Below are positions 34,203-43,765 of a DNA stretch of 64,000 bases, one piece after another. The translations under genes were made by a program, and so were the position numbers. Source of the DNA: Tritrichomonas musculus. Lineage: Eukaryota; Parabasalia; Tritrichomonadida; Tritrichomonadidae. The stretch covers positions 4,573,501-4,637,500 of the forward strand of contig JAPFFF010000005.1 in the NCBI GenBank assembly GCA_039105265.1. Reading direction: 5' to 3'. A model generated the notes under the pieces. The model saw only the letters and a list, made by a program, of their open reading frames with translations, made no database searches and was not told where the DNA came from. Each line of letters opens with the position of its first letter. The first letter of the stretch is position 1.

Positions 34203-34357
34203 AAAAAAAAGTTAAAATTTTCCATTTTATAACCTATCCAGGCCATATATCCTTAATAAAATACAAATATTTGCTTCAAAAAAATTGCATTTGATTCAAA
34301 AATAAATATTTGCTTCAAAAAATCGCATTTTAAAATGGAAAATTTTAACTTTTTTTT
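34203..34357. repeat. 155-bp inverted repeat with 27-bp arms
   Basis: The arms are 34203-34229 (starting AAAAAAAAGTTAAAATTTTC) and its exact reverse complement 34331-34357. Between them two direct copies of AATATTTGCTTCAAAAAA occur. It sits just upstream of the kinase-Sel1 gene. It may be a tiny foldback element or a regulatory hairpin. Confidence 0.75.
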
Positions 34358-34405
34358 GGGCAGGGATTTTTTTTGATTCGACTGTCAATAAAAATTATAT
34401 AAGAA

Positions 34406-37400
34406 ATGAATGATCTTAGTAATGCTCCTTTTCCTTTTACAGAAATTCCACTGAAATACAAGTCTTTGAAAGATAACTTAACCAATGAAGAATTAAAAAG
34501 GTTATATTCAAAATTTAGTTTTATATGTTTTGATCAGAATGAAGATAATTCAGAAGATATATTACATGATTATTTGAAGACAAATAAGTTTTTTATTTAT
34601 TTTAGAATTCCAAATCTTCAAAACCAAGAGATAGAATCTTTTGATTCAATTCTTTGTTTTGAGAATCATTGCTTATTCATTGAATCTTCCCAAATAATTT
34701 CATTTAAACAAATGCTTGAAGATAATAATTCTCTTTTTATTGATCTCGATTCAGCAGATATTAATATCAAAAATGAAATTTCTGCATTTTGTTCATATTT
34801 TCAAAAAGAGATGAATTCAAATTATTTTATTAATTTAACACTAAAACCGATTAGCGCATACATAATAAGAAGATTTTTTTTGCCATCTAATTATTTCAAA
34901 GACTCTTCATTTTTTTCATTTATGTCAAATTTTAATGAAGAAAATCGAAATGATTTTACTAATTTTGATTTCCAAAAAATGCTTGAAAAAGTAACAAAAG
35001 ATAAGCAAAATTTAAAATGTCCAATTTCTATTGTTGATTTTGAAGAAAAAGATTTCATTCGACTAAGGCAAATTTATGCTGATAATAAAGCCTTATTTTA
35101 TCTAGTTATTCACACCAAAAGTTTTTACATTTTTATGATGAAAAAAACACCATATGAACTCTCACATGAAATTGACTTTGACAATAAATACAAATATCGA
35201 TGTTTGACACCGTTTTATGGTTATATCAAAACAAAAGGAACTATTGTTGGCTTTGTTTATGAATTTATGAGCAATGGGACACTCTCTGAATATTTAGCAA
35301 AAAACAAAGATAATACGAATACAATATTTGCATATATGACAATGGTTAGAATTGCCCAAGGAATTAAATATCTTCATTCAAATTCATTAATTCACAGAGA
35401 TATAAAACCAAAAAATATTTTAATTGATCACAACCATATTCCTTATCTTTCTGATTTCGATACGATTCGGGAAATTGAAGATTTGACATCAAAAATAACT
35501 CATGATATTGGATCTCTCATATATGCTTCACCTGAACAACATAATGAAGAAACATATTCGTTTCCAACTGACATTTATTCGTTTGGTCAGCTTATTTATT
35601 TCATTTTTGTAAAAGAAGATAATAAAAAAGGATCTAATTTGCTAAAATCAAGTGAAGAAATTGAAAATAAAATACCAAAATTAATTCAGAATATTTTCAA
35701 AGCATGTATATCATTTGAAGCAAAAGATCGTCCAACAATCAATGAAATTAACAATTTTTTATATGATATTTTCAGCTCATTTAATTTTTTGAAAATTCCA
35801 TGTTTGAAAGAAATTATTGATATTATGAATCTAACAGAAACGCAGCAATATTTCAAAGAAATATATTATTTATTGTTTGTTGATAAAGATGCTGATGAAT
35901 ATTATCTTCATAAATATGAAATTCAACTTTTTGAAATAATAAACTTTATTAATAAAGTGGAAGCATCAATAGTCCTTTATTCAGTTGGTAAATTTTATTA
36001 TGATGGAAAAATTGTTGAACAAGATTTTCTTGTTGCCAAAGAATTTTTTGAATTTGCTGCAGAATTGAATAATGTTGAAGCATTTTTCCATTTGGGATTA
36101 TTATATGATATTGGTCAGGGAGTTGCCCAAGACTATCCAAAAGCAATAAAATATTATGAAATTGCTGCAAAGCAAAATCATTACACTGCAATGAATTGTT
36201 TGGGTATCATGTATAAAAATGGATATGGTGTTGAAATAGATTATCATAAAGCAAAAGAATATTATGAATTATCTGCAAAACACAATGATACTGCGTTATG
36301 TAACTTAGGATATTTGTATCAAGAAGGTTTAGGTGTTGAAAAAAGCATCGAAAAGGCGATTGAATGTTATGAATTATCAGCCAAACAAAATAATTCAATG
36401 GCTATGTCTGATTTAGGTGTCCTTTATTTGACTGGTCAAGGTGTTGAACAGAATATTCAAAAAGCAAAAGAATACTTTGAATCTGCGGCAAAACTAAATA
36501 ACTCAAATGCTCTTTCGAATTTAGGTATTCTTTATTATACCGGCAATGGAGTTGAGCAAAGTTATGAAAAAGCAAGAGAATATTTTGAATTATCAGCTAA
36601 ACAAGATGATCCATATGCACTCACTAATTTAGGTCTACTTTATTTTGAAGGAAAAGGAGTTAAAAAAAATTATGAAAAAGCAAAATATTATTTTGAATTG
36701 GCAGCTAAACATGACTTTTATATGGCGAAATACAATTTAGGTTTGATATATAAAAAAGGTTTAGGTGTTGCAAAGGATATTCCAAAAGCAAGATATTATT
36801 TTGAAAGTTCATCATCAAACACTAATTCACCATCATTTTATCAACTAGGAAAGCTTTATTACTATGGAATAGATGTTGAACAAGATTATGAAAAAGCAAA
36901 ATTTTATTTTGAAAAATCAGCTAATCAAAACTATAATAAATCAATATACCAATTAGGAATGCTATATAAAAAGGGTCATGGGGTTGAGCAAGATTATTCT
37001 CAAGCTTTGAAATATTTTGAGTTAGCTGCATTACTAAAAAATCCAAAAGCTTCATATCAGATTGGAATTCTACACTTTTATGGTCTTATAGAAAATCATG
37101 ATTTACGTAAAGCTCGAGAATACTTTGAAATTTCATCAAAAAGTAATTTGAATTCAAACTTCTTTCTGGGATTAATTTACGAGAATGGAATTGGAATTGA
37201 TCGTGATGTCAATAAATCAATTGAATATTATAAACAATGTTCAAATACAAAAATTTCAAAGCATTTATTCCAATCAATTGATAAATACGTTTATGAAGAA
37301 AAATTGATTTATAATGAATATTATTATCAATCACATAACGCACTTGGATTGATTTATTTAACAGAAAAACAGTTTGAAAATCAAGAAATAGCAGAAATTC

Positions 37401-38599
37401 ATCTGAAAGAAGCAGGATTAAATGAATATCCATATGGACAAAATAGTCTTGGCCTTTATCAACAATTTTATTTGAATCAAATTGGAAATGCACAATATTT
37501 GTTTGAGAAAGCATCTAAAAGCTGTTTTGCTCTTTCTGAATACAATCTTGGCCATATTTATGAAGAAAGAGGGAACATAGAAGAAGCAATCGAGCATTAC
37601 AGTAAAGCATCAGATTATGAAGGTGAAGAAATATTTTTCAGAAAACATAAAATTGAAGATGAAAGACTCGAAATATCAAAATCATTCATCATTTGTTACA
37701 CCAATTTGAAGCTCTCTCATTACTATTTAGCACAGTCAGAAGTTTCTTTGAATGAGTTTATTTCAGATGATTTCTTTATGAAAGCAATATTTCGTCCATT
37801 GTTTCTGCTAATTTTCCATTCAAAAAATTGTTCTTACACGTTTTGTTTCAAGGCCATAAAAAGTGGTGAAAATTACATCATTACAAATTTGAAGGAATTC
37901 ATCTTGAACAATCCATTGTTTCATTCTAAAAAAGAATTAACATTCAATTCTCAAGCTTCAAGAAATTCATTTGGATGGTCTTTTGAACAATCAAAAAAGA
38001 AGGGAAAAATAGAATTAAATTTAATAATCCGAAAAGTTCAAGAAAATATTCATCCAAAAAGTGATGGCAACAAAAATAACGATGAATTTGCTTCAGAAAA
38101 TTTCATAATGAAAGAAAAATGTACTGCAAATTTGAACGATGAATTAAATTCAAATGGACAACAAGATGATGATGATGAAGGTGCTTGTTCAAGGTATGAA
38201 AATGAATCGATTTTTAATAATAAAGAAAAGATTGAAGAGATTTTTAACTTCATGAATAAAGGAATGAAATATGAACTCATCAAAAATGAGAATGAAAACA
38301 ATATTAGTCATGACATTAATAATGAAATTTTGAGAATCATAGAGAAAAGAAATAAAGTTGAACGAGATTTGAAATATCCAAGAAAGTTATGTCAAATGTT
38401 AAGCAATTCGGTGAAAGAAAATCAGCAAGAATTATTTGATATCATTGATAATATGAAAGTTGGTTTATATGAAAAGCCATATAAAATTTTATTTGGTAGA
38501 ATTGGGATTTATATCTCAGAAAAAATTCATGATATGAAGGAAGAAGCAAAGGCCGAATATATTAATGATAATTTCATAGGAGGAATTGGTGATGATTGA
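34406..38599 (+). CDS. Protein kinase with C-terminal Sel1 repeats
   Basis: The 1,397-aa protein starts at ATG 34406. Residues 1-200 are family-specific. A kinase domain spans about 210-455: probable ATP-binding Lys in FMMKKTPYE (246), catalytic HRDIKPKN (330-337), SDFDT in place of DFG (the metal-binding Asp 350 is kept, Gly replaced by Asp) and SPE (375). Gly-loop residues are not obvious. From about 520 to 1100 there are twelve or more Sel1-like repeats (DYPKAIKYYEIAAKQN, LGIMYKNGYGVE), forming a helical solenoid for protein contacts. The C-terminus is charged. There is no membrane span. Kinase-Sel1 fusions are expanded in Tritrichomonas and are presumed signalling scaffolds. Substrate unknown. 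Confidence 0.85.
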   Translation: MNDLSNAPFPFTEIPLKYKSLKDNLTNEELKRLYSKFSFICFDQNEDNSEDILHDYLKTNKFFIYFRIPNLQNQEIESFDSILCFENHCLFIESSQIISFKQMLEDNNSLFIDLDSADINIKNEISAFCSYFQKEMNSNYFINLTLKPISAYIIRRFFLPSNYFKDSSFFSFMSNFNEENRNDFTNFDFQKMLEKVTKDKQNLKCPISIVDFEEKDFIRLRQIYADNKALFYLVIHTKSFYIFMMKKTPYELSHEIDFDNKYKYRCLTPFYGYIKTKGTIVGFVYEFMSNGTLSEYLAKNKDNTNTIFAYMTMVRIAQGIKYLHSNSLIHRDIKPKNILIDHNHIPYLSDFDTIREIEDLTSKITHDIGSLIYASPEQHNEETYSFPTDIYSFGQLIYFIFVKEDNKKGSNLLKSSEEIENKIPKLIQNIFKACISFEAKDRPTINEINNFLYDIFSSFNFLKIPCLKEIIDIMNLTETQQYFKEIYYLLFVDKDADEYYLHKYEIQLFEIINFINKVEASIVLYSVGKFYYDGKIVEQDFLVAKEFFEFAAELNNVEAFFHLGLLYDIGQGVAQDYPKAIKYYEIAAKQNHYTAMNCLGIMYKNGYGVEIDYHKAKEYYELSAKHNDTALCNLGYLYQEGLGVEKSIEKAIECYELSAKQNNSMAMSDLGVLYLTGQGVEQNIQKAKEYFESAAKLNNSNALSNLGILYYTGNGVEQSYEKAREYFELSAKQDDPYALTNLGLLYFEGKGVKKNYEKAKYYFELAAKHDFYMAKYNLGLIYKKGLGVAKDIPKARYYFESSSSNTNSPSFYQLGKLYYYGIDVEQDYEKAKFYFEKSANQNYNKSIYQLGMLYKKGHGVEQDYSQALKYFELAALLKNPKASYQIGILHFYGLIENHDLRKAREYFEISSKSNLNSNFFLGLIYENGIGIDRDVNKSIEYYKQCSNTKISKHLFQSIDKYVYEEKLIYNEYYYQSHNALGLIYLTEKQFENQEIAEIHLKEAGLNEYPYGQNSLGLYQQFYLNQIGNAQYLFEKASKSCFALSEYNLGHIYEERGNIEEAIEHYSKASDYEGEEIFFRKHKIEDERLEISKSFIICYTNLKLSHYYLAQSEVSLNEFISDDFFMKAIFRPLFLLIFHSKNCSYTFCFKAIKSGENYIITNLKEFILNNPLFHSKKELTFNSQASRNSFGWSFEQSKKKGKIELNLIIRKVQENIHPKSDGNKNNDEFASENFIMKEKCTANLNDELNSNGQQDDDDEGACSRYENESIFNNKEKIEEIFNFMNKGMKYELIKNENENNISHDINNEILRIIEKRNKVERDLKYPRKLCQMLSNSVKENQQELFDIIDNMKVGLYEKPYKILFGRIGIYISEKIHDMKEEAKAEYINDNFIGGIGDD

Positions 38600-38786
38600 T
38601 TAATTTAAAAAAAAAAAAAAAATAATTTCCAAAATTTGAATAAAATAAGTATATTTCCAATTTTTTAAAAGGTTTCTTTTTCATTATAAAAAAAAAAAAA
38701 TTTCTTTCTGTTCACCTTCTGATTCATCAAGAACGTTTTCATTATATCTACCTCTGAACTTATTTGTGTCGTTGTTACATTGGTAG
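38600..38786. other. Short intergenic stretch
   Basis: AT-rich, with two A-runs around 38606 and 38688. The minus-strand sequence may contain the decayed remainder of the kinase pseudogene ending at 38787. Confidence 0.4.
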
Positions 38787-39475
38787 TCATGATTGCTCAA
38801 AAGAGTTTGATAAAAATTTTATTTTGGGAAAACAAAATTCATCCAATAAAATGTTGCTTTTAATGAGATTAGGAATCAATTTTAAATTACTTTTTAAAAA
38901 TGTCATTCCTGATGCATTTCCATAGAAAATAAATTGAATATTGGTAGGTGAAATTGAGAGTGTGTCAATTTCAAAGAAATTTTCTAAAGAACCGTTTGGA
39001 TAATAGTTTATTAGAAATGAAAGATTAGATTTATCATCAAAAAAAGTTGGACTCATTCCAACATAATTTGCAACTGCTCCATGATTGGCAACTTTAACAC
39101 TTTTTGTTATAAATTTAGCTATGGAATGAAAAAGGTCTAAATCTAACATAATATCATCATCATCATCAAAAAAAGTTTCCGTTTTTACCAATTCTGCAAA
39201 ATACTTCTGTTTTGGGTTTTCTTTGTTTGCAATTTCATACACTTTTGTTGATATATAATCATTGCGAAATGTTTTGGTATTTTTAAAATTATCCATGTTA
39301 TCGAGTAAAAATGTAGATAAATCATATTTCTTTTCTATAATCTTAGATTTTCTAGCTATATTTGAGTTTTTGGATTCTTTGAGAATACAAGGGTTGCCAA
39401 AATCAGAAGATTCAGAAATTTTGTTTTTGAATTTTATAAAATCATTTGAAACTAGAAATCTTTTATTAAATCTTT
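38787..39475 (-). pseudogene. Truncated protein-kinase pseudogene
   Basis: From ATG 39296 the frame encodes 169 aa. It is open further upstream to about 39475 (RFLVSNDFIKFKNKISE) but without an ATG. Kinase features are recognisable: a lost Gly-loop region (NDYISTKVYEI), an N-lobe helix, a hinge (LINYYPNGSLENFF), helix E (SPTNIQFIFYGNASGMTFLK) and the catalytic-loop remnant. There the HRD-LKP sequence has become IPNLIKS before NILLDE. The frame stops soon after where DFG would be. The missing catalytic Asp, missing C-lobe and missing start mean it is non-functional as a kinase. It is related to the other kinases in the window. Confidence 0.7.
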
Positions 39476-39493
39476 TTTATCAAGAATATTTCA

Positions 39494-40025
39494 TATAAAG
39501 GTAGGCTTTTACGCCATTATTTTTTTGGAAAAAAACACGCCATATAGCTTACGCCAAAAAAAATGGTTCTAAAAATTTATGTAAAGTAAAATTTTTTATA
39601 TACTAATCTTGCTATAAATAATCTAAATACTAAAAAATAGTTTCCTTTTTGTTAGAGTTCTTTTATTCAAAATTATATCGAAAAAGGCATGACCCCCTAC
39701 TCATGATTTTTTTCGTGGCGTAATCATCCCCCATTTTATACGCCAATTCAAAAATTGAGAACATTCCTCAGAAATCCTCAGAAAAAATAATGGCGTGGTG
39801 TACGCCACGCCAATTGATTTTATAATTTTTTTTAAATATTTTTTATTTTTTCTTTTAATTTAATATAGTAAAATAACACTAATAATTAATTAAAAAACAA
39901 AAATAACTTTTTAAATAAAGAAAAATTGTTTTTTATTTTCACTTGTCTTTTTTCAGCAGGCATTTACGCCATTTCTTTAAAAAATCATACGCCATTTTGC
40001 TTTGGCGTAAAAGCCTATATAAAGG
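39494..40025. mobile_element. MITE, 516 bp, with 8-bp target duplication
   Basis: The element 39502-40017 begins TAGGCTTTTACGCCA and ends TGGCGTAAAAGCCTA, a perfect 15-bp terminal inverted repeat. TATAAAGG flanks both ends (39494-39501 and 40018-40025). Subterminal ACGCCAT/ATGGCGT words recur inside, including GGCGTGGTGTACGCCACGCC. It encodes no protein. The 8-bp duplication suggests mobilisation by an hAT-like transposase, though the family assignment is inferred. Confidence 0.85.
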
Positions 40026-40945
40026 TTATAGTTGTGAAACATTTTCCATGCTTTAAACTAATGATATCAAGAAATATCTCTACGGTTAGTTGTTGGTTCC
40101 GAACTTGAAAAAAGTATTTTTCTTGTTGCTGATTGATTGAATATACAATCTTAAACATTTTTATAAAATTAAAAAAAAAAAAAGTTTTTTCTTAAAATCT
40201 CATACTCCGAAAGCAGAAGCCTGCCTTGAAAGAATTTCGCTGCTATTTGGAGAATTGTAGCTGTATCATTGTTAAATATTGGTAGAATATTATTTGTTTG
40301 TTTTATTTTAAATAAAAAGTTGTTGAACCACTTATCTTAAATAGAATCAGTTTTACTATACCTTAAAGACCTCCGAATAAATTTGTTCCATTTTTATCAA
40401 TAAGAAATAATTTTATTCAATTTGTATTTTTTTTTGGAGGAATTCTTTATAGCACATGAAACTTTTTCAGAAGAAAATAATCGTCCATTTTTTCTAGATT
40501 TATTTTTCCTAGAAAAGATTAAAAGTTCCTTGTATTTTTTATTGATTTCTTAATTTATGCCATTTAGAGAATATGTTAAACGCGAAATAATCGAAAATTT
40601 TCAAAAAAGAGATTATTATTTGATTAATATTTATTCTTAAAAATGGTTGATTTAGATAATCAAATGGCTTTATGGGCTTCCTACATTGTTATAATTTAGG
40701 ATTTAATGGTTAAAATCAGTATTAAATAAGAAAACAAATATTTTTAAATTATTTTTAAGGAATAAAAAAAGCATGAATAGGGGGTCATGCTATTTTGTTT
40801 AAAAATTATTAATTTTAATTTCTCAAAAAGTTTATTTAGACCATACATACATACAAAAAGTTCTCTGTGCTTCAGCACTGTGCTAAAAAATTACACCCTT
40901 TTTTTTGGTCTATAAAAATTTAAAAATTTTGAATCATTTTTAGTG
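40026..40945. other. AT-rich intergenic region
   Basis: No gene supported. It contains GCATGAATAGGGGGTCATGC at 40771-40790, the inverted partner of a 19-bp word at 39687-39705. TCATTTTTAG directly before ATG 40946 fits the trichomonad initiator. Confidence 0.55.
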
Positions 40946-43543
40946 ATGGTGGCCCAAATTCTTGAGAAATTTAAAGAAATTCAAGCAAATGTTTTAGCGT
41001 TCTTAGAGAAAAATGAAAATGCTGAAGAAAATTTCCAAAATCTAAAAACGAATCTTGAAGAACAAAGGATTTATGAAAATCTATATTGTTTCACACTATT
41101 TCTTAATTTATTAGCCAAAATATCTAATAATTATTTCCATGAGACTGATTTTTATGCCAAATTAATAAAAATATTCTCATTATTCAAAAAAGAAATCAAG
41201 GAAAAATTCACAGACTCAGATCTTTTTAATATTTTTAAAGATAATAAAAAAGTTCTTCTTTTCTTTTTGGAAGAAAAAATAATGCAGATTAATAATTATA
41301 TTGGAGTTCAAATGCAAAGCGACAAATATAAAGAAGCAAACTATCCTCAATACTTCTTCCCAGAAATAAAAAAATATCTTAAAAGTATAAAAACAAAATT
41401 CGATTTCTCTGAAAATCAAATACTAGGTTTGGCCCATCAAATGCAGAAAAATAATGAATCGTCAGGGAAAATTTCATTTTTACTGCAAACATTTGGTAAA
41501 AGTAAGGAAAAAAGCAATGATGATAAAAATGATTGGATTTCAGATTTTTCTAAAAGCCTTCCAAATGATTTCTATGAAAATAGAAAGATTGGAGAAAATG
41601 AAGATCAATTATGCAATTTAATCAGAAAAGATTCAATAGAAGATTTTATTATATTTGTTAAACGACAAAATTATCCTTTAAAATCAGAAATTAATTCTTC
41701 ATACTACGAAACTAATTCATTTCTACTTAAAAATTCAAAAATAACTTTAATTGAGTATGCAGCATTTTTTGGATCAATTCAGATATTTCAATATTTATTC
41801 AAAAATGGTGTTGAATTGACACCATATATTTGGTTCTATGCAATTCATTCCAATAATCCAGAGATAATTCATCTTCTTGAAGAAAATCATGTAATACCAG
41901 AATCATATCAGTCAATTTTCAATGAATCAATCAAATGCCACCACAATGATGTAGCAAACTACATAAAAACGAACTATTTAGACGAAAAAAGCAATAAAAA
42001 AGGAGAAGAAAAGAAAAAGAAAAAAGAAGAAAATACAGTAAAAGATTCAAATCTTGTTTCTTTAAAAAGTTACAATTTTGCTTTTATTCAAGAAGAATCA
42101 ATCAGTCAGAAAACATTCTTCTACTTATGCAAATATAATTATAATATTTTTGTTGAGTATTTAATAACTGAAAGTAATTTGGATATAAATCAAATTGTAA
42201 CGAAAAAAGTTGAAGTTGACGATGATTTTAATTTTACAAAAGAAACAAACGTTCTCCATTCAGCAATAAAAAATGGTAATGTTAATATAATTAAACTTTT
42301 ATTAGGAAATGAAAAACTTGATGTTAATTATCCCAAAAAGTTTGTTATGAAATATCCACAAAATGAACGTGAATGGAACTATTGCCTTGAGTATCTATTA
42401 GGAACGGAATGGTATGAATGGCATGAATTTACAATAGAAGGAAATGATATAATGGTCGAAATGTCGCCATTAAATTATGCCATTGAAATAGGGAACAATG
42501 AAATTGTGAAGCTTTTATTAGCAAATGAAAAAATTGATGTGAATTCCTTAAGTAAATATTCAATGACATCTCATGATGGAAATTATAATTTAATGTCACC
42601 ATTGCATGCTGCTGTTGAAAAAGAAAACTTCGAAATTACTCAACTTTTATTAAACAATAAATCAACTGATGTTAACTTGATGAATATTTCGTTATCAATT
42701 GATCCAGATGAAAATGGTAAATGTATTCAAAGAAGAGATAGAACAGCATTGCATATTGCAATTGAAAAAGAAAATATCAAATTGGTTGAACTTTTATTAT
42801 CTAGTGAAAAAGTGGATGTTAACCTTCCTAGAACTTGGTTTAAATATACAGATGATCTAGACGAATGTGGTTCATGTATTTTTAAAAAAGAAAAATCAGC
42901 TTTACACATTGCTATTTATAAAGAGAACATTGAGATAATAAACCTTTTGTTACAACATGACAAAATAGACGTAAATATTCGTTGTAATGAATTGAAAAGT
43001 GATATTTATTTTAATAGTTTTGAAGAATGGAATGAAAGAAGAGCAGCTGAAGAAAATCCTACATTTGAAAAATCTTATCTCTGGGCTGATATTCCCTATA
43101 ATTTGATTTATACTTTAGAAGAAAATAAGAGTGAAAAAACACCTTTATTTGTTGCTATTGAGTACAGATTAAATGATGTGATTCAACTTTTATTACAAAA
43201 TAAAAATATCGATGTTAATGCTAGAAGCATTTTTGTTGATACAGATCTTGACTTTGGTGATAAAAATTTAAAAAATGTAAATAGAAATGAAATTGAAGAA
43301 AAAACTGTTTTGAATCTGGCCATTGAAGATGATAATTTGGAATGTGTTAAGCTTTTATTGAAAAATGAAAATATTGACATCGAATTACCAACTAAATTGA
43401 CAAGATTGCCAACAAAATTTGAGGAACAAAAAAAATGTGATCAAAATGAAAAAGAAGAAGAGAAAGAAACCACTCCTTTGCAAATTGCTGAAAAAATAGG
43501 AAATAAATTAATAATCAACCTTTTAAAAAATCATAAAAAATAA
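40946..43543 (+). CDS. DUF3447/ankyrin-repeat protein, 865 aa
   Basis: GTG 40943 precedes ATG 40946 (MVAQILEKFKEIQA). I use the ATG, which follows TCATTTTTAG. Residues 1-200 are helical and typical of the long trichomonad ankyrin family. Residues 230-340 resemble DUF3447 (ITLIEYAAFFGSIQIFQYLF). From about 430 on, seven or so ankyrin repeats (LHSAIKNGNVNIIKLLLGNE, TALHIAIEKENIKLVELLLS) are separated by unusually long inserts of 20-45 residues. A Lys/Glu-rich stretch (KKGEEKKKKKEE) lies near 355. No signal peptide or membrane segment. Likely a cytosolic protein-interaction scaffold. Confidence 0.8.
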   Translation: MVAQILEKFKEIQANVLAFLEKNENAEENFQNLKTNLEEQRIYENLYCFTLFLNLLAKISNNYFHETDFYAKLIKIFSLFKKEIKEKFTDSDLFNIFKDNKKVLLFFLEEKIMQINNYIGVQMQSDKYKEANYPQYFFPEIKKYLKSIKTKFDFSENQILGLAHQMQKNNESSGKISFLLQTFGKSKEKSNDDKNDWISDFSKSLPNDFYENRKIGENEDQLCNLIRKDSIEDFIIFVKRQNYPLKSEINSSYYETNSFLLKNSKITLIEYAAFFGSIQIFQYLFKNGVELTPYIWFYAIHSNNPEIIHLLEENHVIPESYQSIFNESIKCHHNDVANYIKTNYLDEKSNKKGEEKKKKKEENTVKDSNLVSLKSYNFAFIQEESISQKTFFYLCKYNYNIFVEYLITESNLDINQIVTKKVEVDDDFNFTKETNVLHSAIKNGNVNIIKLLLGNEKLDVNYPKKFVMKYPQNEREWNYCLEYLLGTEWYEWHEFTIEGNDIMVEMSPLNYAIEIGNNEIVKLLLANEKIDVNSLSKYSMTSHDGNYNLMSPLHAAVEKENFEITQLLLNNKSTDVNLMNISLSIDPDENGKCIQRRDRTALHIAIEKENIKLVELLLSSEKVDVNLPRTWFKYTDDLDECGSCIFKKEKSALHIAIYKENIEIINLLLQHDKIDVNIRCNELKSDIYFNSFEEWNERRAAEENPTFEKSYLWADIPYNLIYTLEENKSEKTPLFVAIEYRLNDVIQLLLQNKNIDVNARSIFVDTDLDFGDKNLKNVNRNEIEEKTVLNLAIEDDNLECVKLLLKNENIDIELPTKLTRLPTKFEEQKKCDQNEKEEEKETTPLQIAEKIGNKLIINLLKNHKK

Positions 43544-43765
43544 TCTAAAAAAATGTTTTAATTGATTATTTTATTTAATCAAATGAATTTGGTTCTTTTA
43601 TAAAAGATGATAGAAATCAACCAATTTAAAAAACTCATGGAAAGCAATCAAAAATTTTATTTTAAAACTTTTGGAAATTCCTATACTTGAAAAATAGTCT
43701 TCCAGCTCTTTTACAAAAAATTATTCTATATATTTTTAAATTACATCATTGCTAATTATTTTTAT
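43544..43765. other. Convergent intergenic, nothing recognised
   Basis: AT-rich sequence between two gene ends. Confidence 0.4.
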
